From the NCBI RefSeq assembly GCF_010723575.1, contig NZ_BLKZ01000001.1:2356001-2420000 (forward strand): DNA of 64,000 nt, read 5' to 3'. The notes below the pieces were generated by a model that did not search any database, was not told the origin of the DNA, and saw nothing but the letters and a program-made list of their open reading frames with translations. Position numbers and translations under genes: made by a program. The stretch comes from Mycobacterium bourgelatii (GTDB lineage Bacteria > Actinomycetota > Actinomycetes > Mycobacteriales > Mycobacteriaceae). Below, piece by piece: positions 1 to 8,510 of this stretch (within the stretch, counting starts at the first letter, position 1; every line of letters starts with the position of its first letter).

Positions 1-1
1 G

Positions 2-853
2 GCGGGCACCGTGTGTGCGCATGATCCGCGTAGCCGGGAGCAGCGCCGCGCTGATGCGTTGGGGGCACTGGCGGCCGGGGCGGACCGGCTGGCGTGTCAC
101 TGCCAACGCAAAGACTGCACCGCCGCCGGGAAGAAGCCGGCCTCGCCGGTGGTCATCCACGTCATCGCCGAACAAGCCACCCTGCAGGGCGCCGGCACCG
201 CCCCGGCCTGCGAGGTCCGCGCCGACGGGCTGATCACCCCTGAACTGGTGGCTGAGTTGGCTCACACCGCGACCGTGGTGCCGTTGGCTCATCCCGGCGA
301 CACCGCGCCCGAACCGCATTATCGGCCGTCGAAGGCGTTGGCGGATTTCCTCAAGTGCCGGGATCTGACGTGTCGGTGGCCGGGGTGTGAGGTGTCGGCC
401 TGGGACTGCCAGCTCGATCACACCATCCCCTACGCCCAGGGTGGGCCCACGCATGCGGGGAACATGAAGTGTTACTGCACTTTTCATCATTTGGTGAAGA
501 CATTTGTCGGGTGGACCGAACAACAGCTGGCTGATGGCACCCTGATCCTGACGTCCCCGAACGGGGACACCCACGTCACCACCCCGGGCAGCGCGTTGCT
601 GTTCCCCAGCCTGTGCCGGCCGGTGGGGGGCATGCCTCGTCTCAAGGTCGAGGGCACCGAGGACTATTGCGGGCAGCGCGCCGCGATGATGCCCCGCCGG
701 CGCCGCACCCGCGCCCAAGACCGCGCCACACGGATCAAGGCCGAACGCAAACGCAACCGCGAAGCCCGCGCCAAGATCCGCATCTTCAGCATGACCGGCG
801 AACTCGTACAAGGCCCACCGCTGGACCCCGACGACGAACCACCACCCTTCTAA
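2..853 (+). CDS. 13E12 repeat family protein (DUF222/HNH endonuclease), 5'-partial
   Basis: The frame is open from the first bases of the window, so the N-terminus lies outside it; the first in-window GTG or ATG is not a real start. The visible part begins inside the DUF222 region (residues reading AGTVCAHDPRS) and carries a C-terminal HNH module: CRWPGC, then LDHTIPYAQGG, then GNMKCYCTFHH. The two CxxC-like pairs and the His-rich stretch are the metal-binding elements of HNH nucleases. The C-terminus is basic (many Arg in the last 70 residues). This family is multi-copy in mycobacteria (REP13E12) and is linked to repeat and prophage-integration sites; its function in the cell is not established. 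It ends 54 bases before uvrC and is probably not co-transcribed with it. Confidence 0.85.
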   Translation, partial: AGTVCAHDPRSREQRRADALGALAAGADRLACHCQRKDCTAAGKKPASPVVIHVIAEQATLQGAGTAPACEVRADGLITPELVAELAHTATVVPLAHPGDTAPEPHYRPSKALADFLKCRDLTCRWPGCEVSAWDCQLDHTIPYAQGGPTHAGNMKCYCTFHHLVKTFVGWTEQQLADGTLILTSPNGDTHVTTPGSALLFPSLCRPVGGMPRLKVEGTEDYCGQRAAMMPRRRRTRAQDRATRIKAERKRNREARAKIRIFSMTGELVQGPPLDPDDEPPPF

Positions 854-895
854 CGGCGGAGGTTCCCCATATCTTCGAGGCCCCCGCGCGCCCAC

Positions 896-901
896 TAGCC
901 T
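896..901 (+). promoter_or_regulatory. -10 element of a probable leaderless uvrC promoter
   Basis: TAGCCT matches the mycobacterial TANNNT -10 pattern and ends 6 bases before the GTG of uvrC. No Shine-Dalgarno sequence precedes the GTG. Together this suggests that transcription starts at or next to the start codon. The reading is inferred from spacing only. Confidence 0.45.
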
Positions 902-907
902 GGTTAC

Positions 908-2875
908 GTGCCAGATCCTGCTTCGTATCGCCCTGCGCCCGGGTCCATCCCGGTCGAGCCTGGCGTATATCGATTCCGGGACCAATACGGCCGGGTCATC
1001 TACGTCGGCAAGGCCAAGAGCCTGCGCAGCCGGCTGACCTCGTACTTTGCCGACATCTCGAGCTTGCATCCACGGACGCGGCAGATGGTGACCACCGCGG
1101 CCAAGGTCGAGTGGACGGTGGTCAACACCGAGGTCGAGGCCCTGCAGCTGGAGTACAACTGGATCAAGGAGTTCGATCCGCGATTCAACGTCCGCTACCG
1201 CGACGACAAGTCCTACCCGGTCCTGGCCGTCACCCTCAACGAGGAATTTCCGCGGCTGATGGTCTATCGCGGCCCGCGGCGCAAGGGCGTCCGATACTTC
1301 GGGCCCTACTCCCATGCCTGGGCCATCCGGGAAACGCTGGACCTGCTCACCCGGGTGTTCCCGGCGCGCACCTGTTCGGCAGGAGTTTTCAAGCGCCACA
1401 AGCAGATCGACCGCCCCTGCCTGCTCGGCTACATCGACAAGTGCTCCGCGCCCTGTGTGGGACGGGTCACCGCCGACGAACACCGCCAAATTGTCATCGA
1501 TTTCTGCGAGTTCCTGTCCGGCAAGACGGATCGCTACGCCCGCGAGCTCGAACAACAGATGAACGCCGCGGCCGAAAAACTCGACTTCGAGCGTGCCGCT
1601 CGACTGCGCGACGACCTATCCGCCCTGAAGCGGGCCATGGAGAAGCAGGCCGTGGTGTTCGGCGACGGCACCGACGCCGACGTGGTGGCGTTCGCCGACG
1701 ACGAGCTGGAAGCGGCGGTGCAGGTGTTCCACGTCCGGGGCGGCCGGGTGCGCGGCCAGCGCGGATGGATTGTGGAAAAGTCCGCAGACCCCAGCGACAC
1801 CGGCGAAGACCAGCTGGTCGAGCAATTCCTGACGCAGTTCTACGGCGAACAGGCCGAACTCGGCGGCGCCGCAGACGAAGCCATCAATCCGGTGCCGCGC
1901 GAGGTGCTGGTGCCGTGTCTGCCGTCCAACACCGACCAGCTGGTGAGCTGGCTGTCCGAACTCCGCGGTGGCAAGGTGGCGCTGCGGGTCCCGCGCCGCG
2001 GCGACAAGCGGGCACTGGCCGAGACCGTGCAACGCAACGCCAAAGACGCACTGCAGCAACACAAACTGAAGCGCGCTGGCGACTTCAACGCCAGATCCGC
2101 TGCGCTGCAGAACATTCAGGAAGCTCTCGGCCTGGCCGATGCGCCGCTGCGCATCGAGTGCGTCGACATCAGCCACGTGCAGGGCACCGACGTGGTGGGT
2201 TCGCTGGTGGTTTTCGAGGATGGCTTGCCGAAGAAATCCGATTACCGCCACTTCGCCATCCGCGAGGCCGCCGGTCAGGGACGTTCAGACGACGTCGCCT
2301 CCATCGCCGAGGTGACCCGCCGTCGCTTCCTGCGTCACCTGAACGACCAGAACGACCCCAATATGCTTTCTCCGGAAGGAAAATCGCGCCGGTTCGCCTA
2401 TCCGCCCAACCTCTACGTCGTCGACGGCGGGGCCCCGCAGGTCAATGCGGCAAGCGCCGTGCTGGAAGAACTTGGCATCACCGACGTCGCGGTAATCGGC
2501 CTGGCCAAGCGGTTGGAAGAGGTGTGGGTGCCGTCCGAGCCGGATCCAATCATCATGCCGCGCAACAGCGAGGGTTTGTATCTGCTGCAGCGGGTGCGCG
2601 ACGAGGCACACCGATTCGCCATCACCTACCACCGCAGCAAACGATCCAAGCGAATGACAGCATCGGTGCTGGACTCCGTGCCGGGATTGGGCGAACATCG
2701 CCGCAAGGCCTTGGTCACCCACTTTGGATCCATAGCTCGCCTCAAGGAGGCCACCGTCGACCAGATCACCGCGGTTCCCGGGATCGGCGTGGCGACAGCC
2801 ACCGCCGTTCTCGAGGCGCTGCGACCCGCCCCGGAACCGGCCCAGAACCCGGAGCTAACGGGAGGTTCGACATGA
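908..2875 (+). CDS. uvrC: Excinuclease ABC subunit C
   Basis: UvrC makes both incisions around bulky DNA lesions after UvrA2B loading in nucleotide excision repair. The 655-residue protein shows every expected domain in order: an N-terminal GIY-YIG nuclease (GVYRFRDQ and VIYVGKAKSLRSRL, about residues 18-50), a cysteine-bearing linker (CLLGYIDKCSAPCVGRV), the UVR motif that contacts UvrB (EKLDFERAARLRDDL, about 215-235), the RNase H-like UvrC homology region (IECVDISHVQGTDVVGS, about 415-430), and a C-terminal tandem helix-hairpin-helix (VPGLG and VPGIG). The GTG start is chosen because it precedes the conserved N-terminus and follows a -10-like TAGCCT. The stop overlaps the rapZ start (ATGA), so it heads the uvrC-rapZ-yvcK-whiA operon. 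Confidence 0.97.
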   Translation: MPDPASYRPAPGSIPVEPGVYRFRDQYGRVIYVGKAKSLRSRLTSYFADISSLHPRTRQMVTTAAKVEWTVVNTEVEALQLEYNWIKEFDPRFNVRYRDDKSYPVLAVTLNEEFPRLMVYRGPRRKGVRYFGPYSHAWAIRETLDLLTRVFPARTCSAGVFKRHKQIDRPCLLGYIDKCSAPCVGRVTADEHRQIVIDFCEFLSGKTDRYARELEQQMNAAAEKLDFERAARLRDDLSALKRAMEKQAVVFGDGTDADVVAFADDELEAAVQVFHVRGGRVRGQRGWIVEKSADPSDTGEDQLVEQFLTQFYGEQAELGGAADEAINPVPREVLVPCLPSNTDQLVSWLSELRGGKVALRVPRRGDKRALAETVQRNAKDALQQHKLKRAGDFNARSAALQNIQEALGLADAPLRIECVDISHVQGTDVVGSLVVFEDGLPKKSDYRHFAIREAAGQGRSDDVASIAEVTRRRFLRHLNDQNDPNMLSPEGKSRRFAYPPNLYVVDGGAPQVNAASAVLEELGITDVAVIGLAKRLEEVWVPSEPDPIIMPRNSEGLYLLQRVRDEAHRFAITYHRSKRSKRMTASVLDSVPGLGEHRRKALVTHFGSIARLKEATVDQITAVPGIGVATATAVLEALRPAPEPAQNPELTGGST

Positions 2876-3792
2876 CGAACCACGCCGACAACGGCCCAGT
2901 CGATAAAGCCGGTCCCGAAGGTCCCGAGGGCGGTATCGACGTCGTCCTGGTGACCGGATTGTCCGGCGCTGGGCGGGGGACGGCGGCCAAGGTGCTGGAA
3001 GACCTCGGCTGGTACGTGGCCGACAACCTGCCGCCCCAGCTCATCACCCGCATGGTGGATTTCGGACTCGCCGCCGGCTCGCGAATCACCCAGTTGGCGG
3101 TGGTCATGGACGTGCGTTCCCGGGGCTTCACCGGTGACCTCGACGAGGTGCGCAACGAGCTCGCCACGCGCAACATCACCCCCCGGGTGGTGTTCATGGA
3201 GGCCTCCGACGACATGTTGGTCCGCCGCTACGAGCAGAATCGCCGCAGCCATCCGCTGCAGGGGGAGCAGACCCTCGCCGAAGGCATCGCCGCGGAGCGC
3301 AGGATGTTGTCCCCAGTCCGGGCCAACGCGGACCTGATCATCGACACGTCGAAGCTGTCCGTCCGGGGCTTGCGGGAAAGCATCGAGCGCGCATTCGGTG
3401 GCAACGGCGGGGCCACCACGAGCGTCACCGTCGAGTCCTTCGGCTTCAAGTACGGCCTGCCCATGGACGCCGACATGGTGATGGATGTGCGGTTTCTGCC
3501 CAACCCGCACTGGGTCGACGAGTTGCGCCCGCTCACCGGCCAACAGCCGGCGGTAAGCGAGTATGTGCTCAGCCAGCCCGGTGCGGCCGAGTTCCTCGAG
3601 ACCTACCATCGACTGCTATCGCTGGTGGTCGACGGCTACCGCCGAGAGGGGAAGCGGTACATGACGGTCGCGATCGGTTGCACCGGCGGTAAGCATCGCA
3701 GCGTCGCGATCGCCGAAGCCCTGATGGCCCGGCTGGCCGACAATCCGCAACTCACCGTGCGCGTGCTGCATCGGGACCTGGGCCGCGAATGA
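2872..3792 (+). CDS. rapZ: RapZ/YvcJ family nucleotide-binding protein
   Basis: The 306-residue protein belongs to the RapZ (YvcJ) P-loop family. In enterobacteria RapZ is an RNA-binding adaptor that controls glucosamine-6-phosphate synthase; in actinobacteria the role is less clear. The N-terminal loop reads GLSGAGRGTA, with Arg where the usual Walker A has Lys, followed by EDLGWYVADNLPP. The C-terminal domain has the typical FGFKYGLPMDADMVMDVR, FLPNPHW and IGCTGGKHRSV signatures, the last being a phosphatase-like anion-binding loop. The ATG overlaps the uvrC stop, and its own stop overlaps the yvcK start, so translation is probably coupled. The rapZ-yvcK-whiA order is conserved across Gram-positives and supports the call. 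Confidence 0.95.
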   Translation: MTNHADNGPVDKAGPEGPEGGIDVVLVTGLSGAGRGTAAKVLEDLGWYVADNLPPQLITRMVDFGLAAGSRITQLAVVMDVRSRGFTGDLDEVRNELATRNITPRVVFMEASDDMLVRRYEQNRRSHPLQGEQTLAEGIAAERRMLSPVRANADLIIDTSKLSVRGLRESIERAFGGNGGATTSVTVESFGFKYGLPMDADMVMDVRFLPNPHWVDELRPLTGQQPAVSEYVLSQPGAAEFLETYHRLLSLVVDGYRREGKRYMTVAIGCTGGKHRSVAIAEALMARLADNPQLTVRVLHRDLGRE

Positions 3793-4817
3793 GCGGCAAC
3801 ATCGTCGCACTCGGCGGCGGACACGGCCTGTACGCGACATTGTCCGCCGCGCGCCGGCTGACCCCGTACGTCACCGCCATCGTGACCGTGGCCGACGATG
3901 GCGGCTCGTCCGGCCGACTGCGCAGCGAACTCGACGTGGTGCCACCCGGCGATTTACGAATGGCGTTGGCGGCGTTGGCATCCGACAGCCCGCACGGGCG
4001 CCTGTGGGCGACCATCATGCAGCACCGATTCGGGGGCCGCGGCGCGTTGGCCGGGCATCCGATCGGCAACCTGCTGCTGGCCGGCCTGTCGGAGGTGCTG
4101 GCCGACCCGGTGGCCGCTCTCGATGAACTCGGGCGCATCCTCGGCGTCAAGGGCCGGGTGCTGCCCATGTGCCCGATCGCATTGGAGATCGAAGCCGACG
4201 TGTCGGGCCTGGAGTCCGACCCGCGGATGTTCCGGCTGATCCGCGGCCAGGTGGCGATCGCGACCACTCCTGGAAAGGTGCGGCGGGTGCGGCTCATACC
4301 GACTGACCCGCCGGCCACGCGGCAGGCCGTCGACGCCATCATGGCCGCCGACTTGGTAGTCCTGGGCCCCGGCTCCTGGTTCACCAGTGTGATCCCCCAT
4401 GTGCTGGTGCCGGGACTCGCCGACGCTTTGCACAGCACCCCGGCCCGCAAGGCGTTGGTGCTCAACTTGGTGGCCGAACCAGGGGAGACGGCGGGTTTCT
4501 CGGTGGAGCGTCATCTGCATGTTCTGGTGCAGCACGCGCCGGGGTTCACCGTCGACGACATCATCATCGACGCCGAACGGGTGCCCAGCGACCGGGAACG
4601 GGAGCAACTGCGCCGCACCGCGACCCTGCTGCAGGCCGAGGTCCAGTTCGCAGATGTCGCCAGACCTGGTACACCTTTACATGACCCGGGCAGGCTGGCG
4701 GCTGTCCTGGATGGGGTGCGGTCTCGAGACAAGGGGCCAGCGGTGCCTCCGGCGACGGCCACGGAGGAATTACCGATCGAGGGTGTACGACCGAGGGGTG
4801 ACGACGCGTGGCGATGA
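3789..4817 (+). CDS. yvcK: YvcK/CofD-like gluconeogenesis factor
   Basis: This 342-residue protein is of the YvcK (CuvA) family, related to the CofD 2-phospho-L-lactate transferase fold. YvcK binds UDP-sugars and influences cell-wall synthesis and growth on gluconeogenic carbon; in M. tuberculosis the homologue is Rv1422. Visible family features are an N-terminal GGGHGLYATL nucleotide-binding loop, DDGGSSGRLR, GDLRMALAAL, HPIGNLLLAGL, and VVLGPGSWFTSVIPHVL. The C-terminal 60 residues are low in conservation and rich in charged residues and proline. The ATG overlaps the rapZ stop; the 3' end overlaps the whiA GTG by 10 bases. Start and context are unambiguous. Confidence 0.95.
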   Translation: MSGNIVALGGGHGLYATLSAARRLTPYVTAIVTVADDGGSSGRLRSELDVVPPGDLRMALAALASDSPHGRLWATIMQHRFGGRGALAGHPIGNLLLAGLSEVLADPVAALDELGRILGVKGRVLPMCPIALEIEADVSGLESDPRMFRLIRGQVAIATTPGKVRRVRLIPTDPPATRQAVDAIMAADLVVLGPGSWFTSVIPHVLVPGLADALHSTPARKALVLNLVAEPGETAGFSVERHLHVLVQHAPGFTVDDIIIDAERVPSDREREQLRRTATLLQAEVQFADVARPGTPLHDPGRLAAVLDGVRSRDKGPAVPPATATEELPIEGVRPRGDDAWR

Positions 4818-5791
4818 CGACCGAAGTCAAAGACGAGCTGAGCCGTCTGGTAGTGAAATCGGTCAGCGCCCGGCGCGCGGAGGTCACGTCTCTGCTGCGG
4901 TTCGCCGGCGGGTTGCACATCGTTGGAGGCCGTGTCGTCGTCGAGGCCGAACTAGACCTGGGCAGCATCGCCCGCCGGCTGCGCAAGGACATCTTCGAGC
5001 TGTACGGCTACAACGCGGTGGTGCATGTGTTGTCTGCCAGTGGTATTCGCAAGAACACCCGGTATGTGCTGCGGGTGGCCAACGACGGTGAAGCGCTGGC
5101 ACGCCAGACCGGGCTGCTCGACATGCGCGGCCGGCCGGTGCGCGGCCTGCCTGCCCAGGTGGTAGGCGGAAGCATCGCTGACGCCGAAGCCGCCTGGCGC
5201 GGAGCCTTTCTGGCGCACGGGTCGCTGACCGAGCCGGGTCGCTCCTCGGCGTTGGAGGTCAGCTGCCCGGGTCCAGAGGCGGCGCTGGCGTTGGTCGGTG
5301 CGGCGCGTCGGCTCGGAGTCAGCGCGAAGGCCCGCGAGGTGCGCGGCGCCGACCGCGTGGTGGTGCGCGACGGCGAGGCGATCGGCGCGCTGCTCACCCG
5401 GATGGGGGCACAGGACACCCGGCTGATCTGGGAGGAGCGTCGGCTGCGTCGCGAAGTCCGCGCCACAGCCAACCGTCTGGCCAACTTCGACGACGCCAAC
5501 TTGCGCCGCTCGGCGCGCGCGGCCGTCGCGGCCGCCGCCCGGGTGGAGCGGGCTCTGGAGATCCTGGGGGATTCGGTGCCCGAGCACCTGGCCTCGGCCG
5601 GCCGGCTGCGCGTCGAGCACCGTCAGGCTTCGCTGGAGGAGCTGGGTCGCCTTGCCGACCCGCCGATGACGAAAGACGCTGTGGCGGGACGTATTCGGCG
5701 ATTGCTGTCGATGGCCGACCGCAAGGCGAAAGTGGAGGGAATTCCCGACACCGAGTCGGCCGTGACACCCGATCTGCTGGACGACGCCTAG
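4808..5791 (+). CDS. whiA: WhiA transcriptional regulator
   Basis: WhiA is a DNA-binding protein with an N-terminal LAGLIDADG-homing-endonuclease-like fold that lacks catalytic residues and a C-terminal helix-turn-helix. In Streptomyces it acts with WhiB to switch on sporulation septation; in other Gram-positives it affects division and chromosome segregation. The 327 residues match the mycobacterial family length. Features seen: TTEVKDELSRL at the N-terminus, LRFAGGLHI, AWRGAFLAHGSLTEPG in the central part, and ANFDDANLRRSARAA followed by LEELGRLADPPMTKDAVAGR (the HTH, about residues 270-300). Start is GTG inside the end of yvcK. It is the last gene of the operon; an imperfect inverted repeat (5790-5796 with 5815-5821) follows. 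Confidence 0.95.
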   Translation: MAMTTEVKDELSRLVVKSVSARRAEVTSLLRFAGGLHIVGGRVVVEAELDLGSIARRLRKDIFELYGYNAVVHVLSASGIRKNTRYVLRVANDGEALARQTGLLDMRGRPVRGLPAQVVGGSIADAEAAWRGAFLAHGSLTEPGRSSALEVSCPGPEAALALVGAARRLGVSAKAREVRGADRVVVRDGEAIGALLTRMGAQDTRLIWEERRLRREVRATANRLANFDDANLRRSARAAVAAAARVERALEILGDSVPEHLASAGRLRVEHRQASLEELGRLADPPMTKDAVAGRIRRLLSMADRKAKVEGIPDTESAVTPDLLDDA

Positions 5792-5820
5792 CCCTCTGGT
5801 CTGGACCTCACGGCGAGGGC

Positions 5821-5826
5821 TACCGT
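5821..5826 (+). promoter_or_regulatory. -10 element of a probable leaderless promoter for the acyltransferase at 5834
   Basis: TACCGT fits TANNNT and ends 7 bases before the ATG. There is no ribosome binding site at that ATG, which is consistent with leaderless transcription. The right arm of the hairpin after whiA overlaps its first base. Confidence 0.4.
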
Positions 5827-5833
5827 TCATGGC

Positions 5834-7219
5834 ATGAGGCGACTTTCGAGCGTTGATGCAGCGTTTTGGTCAGCGGAAACTGCGGGCTGGCACATGCATG
5901 TGGGTGCGTTGGCGATCTGCGACCCCTCGGACGCGCCCGACTACAGCTTTCACCGACTCCGCGAAATGCTGATCGAGCGACTGCCCGAAATCCCGCAGCT
6001 GCGATGGAAGGTGACCGGCGCCCCGCTGGGTCTGGACCGGCCCTGGTTTGTCGAGGACGAGGAACTCGACATCGACTTCCACGTCCGTCGCATCGGCGTT
6101 CCCGCGCCCGGTGGGCGGCGCGAGGTCGACGAGCTGGTCGGGCGGCTGATGTCCTACAAGCTGGACAGGTCACGGCCACTGTGGGAATTGTGGGTCATCG
6201 AGGGCGTCAAAGGTGGTCGCGTCGCGACCTTGACCAAAATGCACCACGCCATCGTTGATGGCGTCTCCGGCGCGGGGCTGGGCGAAATCCTTCTGGACAT
6301 CACGCCCGAGCCGCGACCGCCGCAAAAAGAGACGGTTGGGTTCGTGGGATCCACCATCCCGGGTTTGGAGCGGCGTGCTCTGGGCGCGCTGATCAACCTC
6401 GGGATCATGACACCGTTCCGCGTCGCCCGGCTGGTGGAACAGACTGTGCGGCAGCAGATCGCGGCCTTGAGCGTCAGCAGCAAGCCGTCGCGTTACTTCG
6501 ATGCGCCGAAGACCCGGTTCAACGCAACGGTTTCGCCGCACCGGCGCATCACGGGCACCAGGGTTCCGCTGGCACGGGCCAAAGCAGTCAAAGACGCTTT
6601 CGGCGTGAAGCTCAACGACGTCGTGCTGGCGCTGGTCGCCGGTGCCGCCCGCGAGTACCTGCTGAAGCGTGACGAACTGCCGCAAAAGCCGCTGATCGCG
6701 CAGATTCCGGTGTCCACCCGCACCGACGAGAACAAGTCGGAAGTCGGCAATCAGATCAGTTCGATGACGGCGTCTCTTGCCACCGATGTGGAAGACCCGG
6801 CCGAACGGCTGCGAGCGATTCATAAAAGCACGCAGAACGCGAAGGAGATGGCCAAGGCGTTGTCGGCGCACCAGATCATGGGGCTCACCGAAACCACGCC
6901 GCCCGGCCTGTTGCAGCTGGCCGCCCGGGCTTACACGGCGAGCGGGCTGTCGCACAACCTGGCGCCCATCAACCTGGTGGTGTCCAACGTGCCGGGTCCC
7001 CCCATGCAGCTCTACATGGCCGGCGCCAAATTGGAATCGCTCGTTCCGCTCGGTCCGCCGGTGATGGACGTGGCTCTGAACATCACGTGCTTCTCCTACA
7101 TGGACAGCCTGGACTTCGGCTTCGTGACGACGCCCGAGGTGGCCAACGACATCGACGAGATGGCCAAGGCCATCGAACCCGCACTGGCGGAGCTGGAGCG
7201 GGCCGCAGAGGCGCTCTAA
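5834..7219 (+). CDS. Wax ester synthase/diacylglycerol acyltransferase (WS/DGAT)
   Basis: The 461-residue protein is a bacterial-type WS/DGAT of the Tgs family, which esterifies diacylglycerol (or fatty alcohol) with acyl-CoA to make storage triacylglycerol. The catalytic motif HHAIVDG is at residues 137-143, in the context LTKMHHAIVDGVSG. Other family landmarks are PLWELWVIEG before it, and further on GNQISSMTASL, NLVVSNVPGPP and ALNITCFSYMDSLDFG. It is homologous to Rv1425. The ATG follows the TACCGT box by 7 bases. It converges with lipO, with 7 bases between the stop codons, and sits in a block of fatty-acid activation and acyl-transfer genes. Confidence 0.93.
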   Translation: MRRLSSVDAAFWSAETAGWHMHVGALAICDPSDAPDYSFHRLREMLIERLPEIPQLRWKVTGAPLGLDRPWFVEDEELDIDFHVRRIGVPAPGGRREVDELVGRLMSYKLDRSRPLWELWVIEGVKGGRVATLTKMHHAIVDGVSGAGLGEILLDITPEPRPPQKETVGFVGSTIPGLERRALGALINLGIMTPFRVARLVEQTVRQQIAALSVSSKPSRYFDAPKTRFNATVSPHRRITGTRVPLARAKAVKDAFGVKLNDVVLALVAGAAREYLLKRDELPQKPLIAQIPVSTRTDENKSEVGNQISSMTASLATDVEDPAERLRAIHKSTQNAKEMAKALSAHQIMGLTETTPPGLLQLAARAYTASGLSHNLAPINLVVSNVPGPPMQLYMAGAKLESLVPLGPPVMDVALNITCFSYMDSLDFGFVTTPEVANDIDEMAKAIEPALAELERAAEAL

Positions 7220-7226
7220 CAGCGCC

Positions 7227-8510
7227 TCACGCGTTGTTCCGGCCAGGCGGGTTTGTCACATATACCCAGGACAGGAATTTCGCCACCGCCTCGGCGGACT
7301 TGTGCGCCCGCGGTGAACCGAAGACATCGAATCCGTGCTGGGCGTGAGGCAATTCGGCGTATGCCACCGGAGCCTTCGACACCTCCCGCAGCTCCCCGAC
7401 GAACTCCCGCGCTTCTTCCACCGGAAGCAACGTGTCTTCGGTCCCGTGTAGCACGAAGAACGGTGGGGCGTCGGCGCGTACGTACCGGATCGGCGACGCG
7501 TCGAGATAGATGTCCCGGTGTGTGCGTAGCTTCTTCTTGACGACCACTGTCTCCAGAACCTTGACGAACGCTGCGCGCCCCGGGCCGTGGGTGGAATACC
7601 AGTCGTAGCGTCCGTAGACAGGGACGGCGGCGACCACCGACGTGTCCGCGTCCTCGAAGCCCGGCTGGAACTTGGGGTCGTTGGGCGTCAGGGCGGCCAG
7701 CGCGCAGAGGTGGCCACCAGCGGACCCGCCGCTGATCGCCACGAAATTCGGATCGCCGCCGTAGTCCGCGATGTTTTCCTTCACCCAGGCCAGCGCGCGT
7801 TTGACATCGACGATGTGGTCGGGCCAGGTATGCAACGGAGAGACGCGGTAGTTGATCGACACGCATATCCAGCCGCGCGAAACCAGGTGGCTCATCAACG
7901 GATACGCCTGCGGGCGGCGCCAACCGAGCATCCACGCGCCGCCGGGTATCTGCAGCAACACCGGTGCCTTGGCGTCCCGCGGCAAGTCGCGTCGGCGCCA
8001 GACGTCGGCCAGGTTGGCGCGCCCGTGCGGGCCGTAGGAGATGATGTTCTCCTTGTCGACGAAGCGGCGACGCGACATGGTGGTGCGCAGCGGCGGGTTT
8101 CGCCGGCCCCGCCGGGTGGGCTCCGTTGGCAGCGACTGCAACTCTTCTTCGTAGTCGGGTCCGAGTTGATCGGTGAGGCCCGCTTCCAGAACCGGGCCCG
8201 GGGTCGTCACACCGCGGTAGCCGATCACCGCGAGGAGCGCCCAGGACGCGGCCGTCAGGGCCAGCGCCGCCTTTCCTTTGGGCCCGGCGAAGTCGCCGCG
8301 CCGGCCGCGACGCGCGGCGTCCAGTGCGGAGACGGCGCCGTAGATGAGTGGCACCTCCGACGGCGGCCAACCGAACCAGAACACCGTGGGTCCGGCGTAG
8401 GGGTTACGGGTCAGCGGTCGAAATCCGTTGGCGGCGTTGACGAGTTCCAGCGCGCCACGGGCCAGTGGTCTGGGCTTGCGCACCTGCTGGATCAGTTCGC
8501 GAACCTTCAT
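7227..8510 (-). CDS. lipO: Alpha/beta-hydrolase esterase of the HSL family (LipO)
   Basis: This 427-residue protein has an N-terminal region of about 150 residues with hydrophobic segments (around residues 80-97, ALALTAASWALLAVIG) and a C-terminal esterase domain. The nucleophile elbow is GGSAGG with Ser at about residue 263. The catalytic Asp and His are likely in the C-terminal part (GTEDTLLPVEEA and ELPHAQHGFDVFG). The oxyanion-hole sequence, normally HGGG in the hormone-sensitive-lipase family, reads IPGGAW (about 188-193). The start ATG overlaps the fadD12 stop (ATGA), so both are in one transcript with the upstream acyltransferase. The order matches Rv1426c-Rv1428c. The likely substrate is an acyl ester; it cannot be specified. 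Confidence 0.88.
   Translation of the reverse strand: MKVRELIQQVRKPRPLARGALELVNAANGFRPLTRNPYAGPTVFWFGWPPSEVPLIYGAVSALDAARRGRRGDFAGPKGKAALALTAASWALLAVIGYRGVTTPGPVLEAGLTDQLGPDYEEELQSLPTEPTRRGRRNPPLRTTMSRRRFVDKENIISYGPHGRANLADVWRRRDLPRDAKAPVLLQIPGGAWMLGWRRPQAYPLMSHLVSRGWICVSINYRVSPLHTWPDHIVDVKRALAWVKENIADYGGDPNFVAISGGSAGGHLCALAALTPNDPKFQPGFEDADTSVVAAVPVYGRYDWYSTHGPGRAAFVKVLETVVVKKKLRTHRDIYLDASPIRYVRADAPPFFVLHGTEDTLLPVEEAREFVGELREVSKAPVAYAELPHAQHGFDVFGSPRAHKSAEAVAKFLSWVYVTNPPGRNNA

Noticed and set aside
613..2871. Long open frame continuing upstream of rapZ through uvrC
   Set aside because: It reads uvrC in a second frame with Arg/Pro-rich composition typical of GC-rich shadow frames; only the part from 2872 onward is a real gene.
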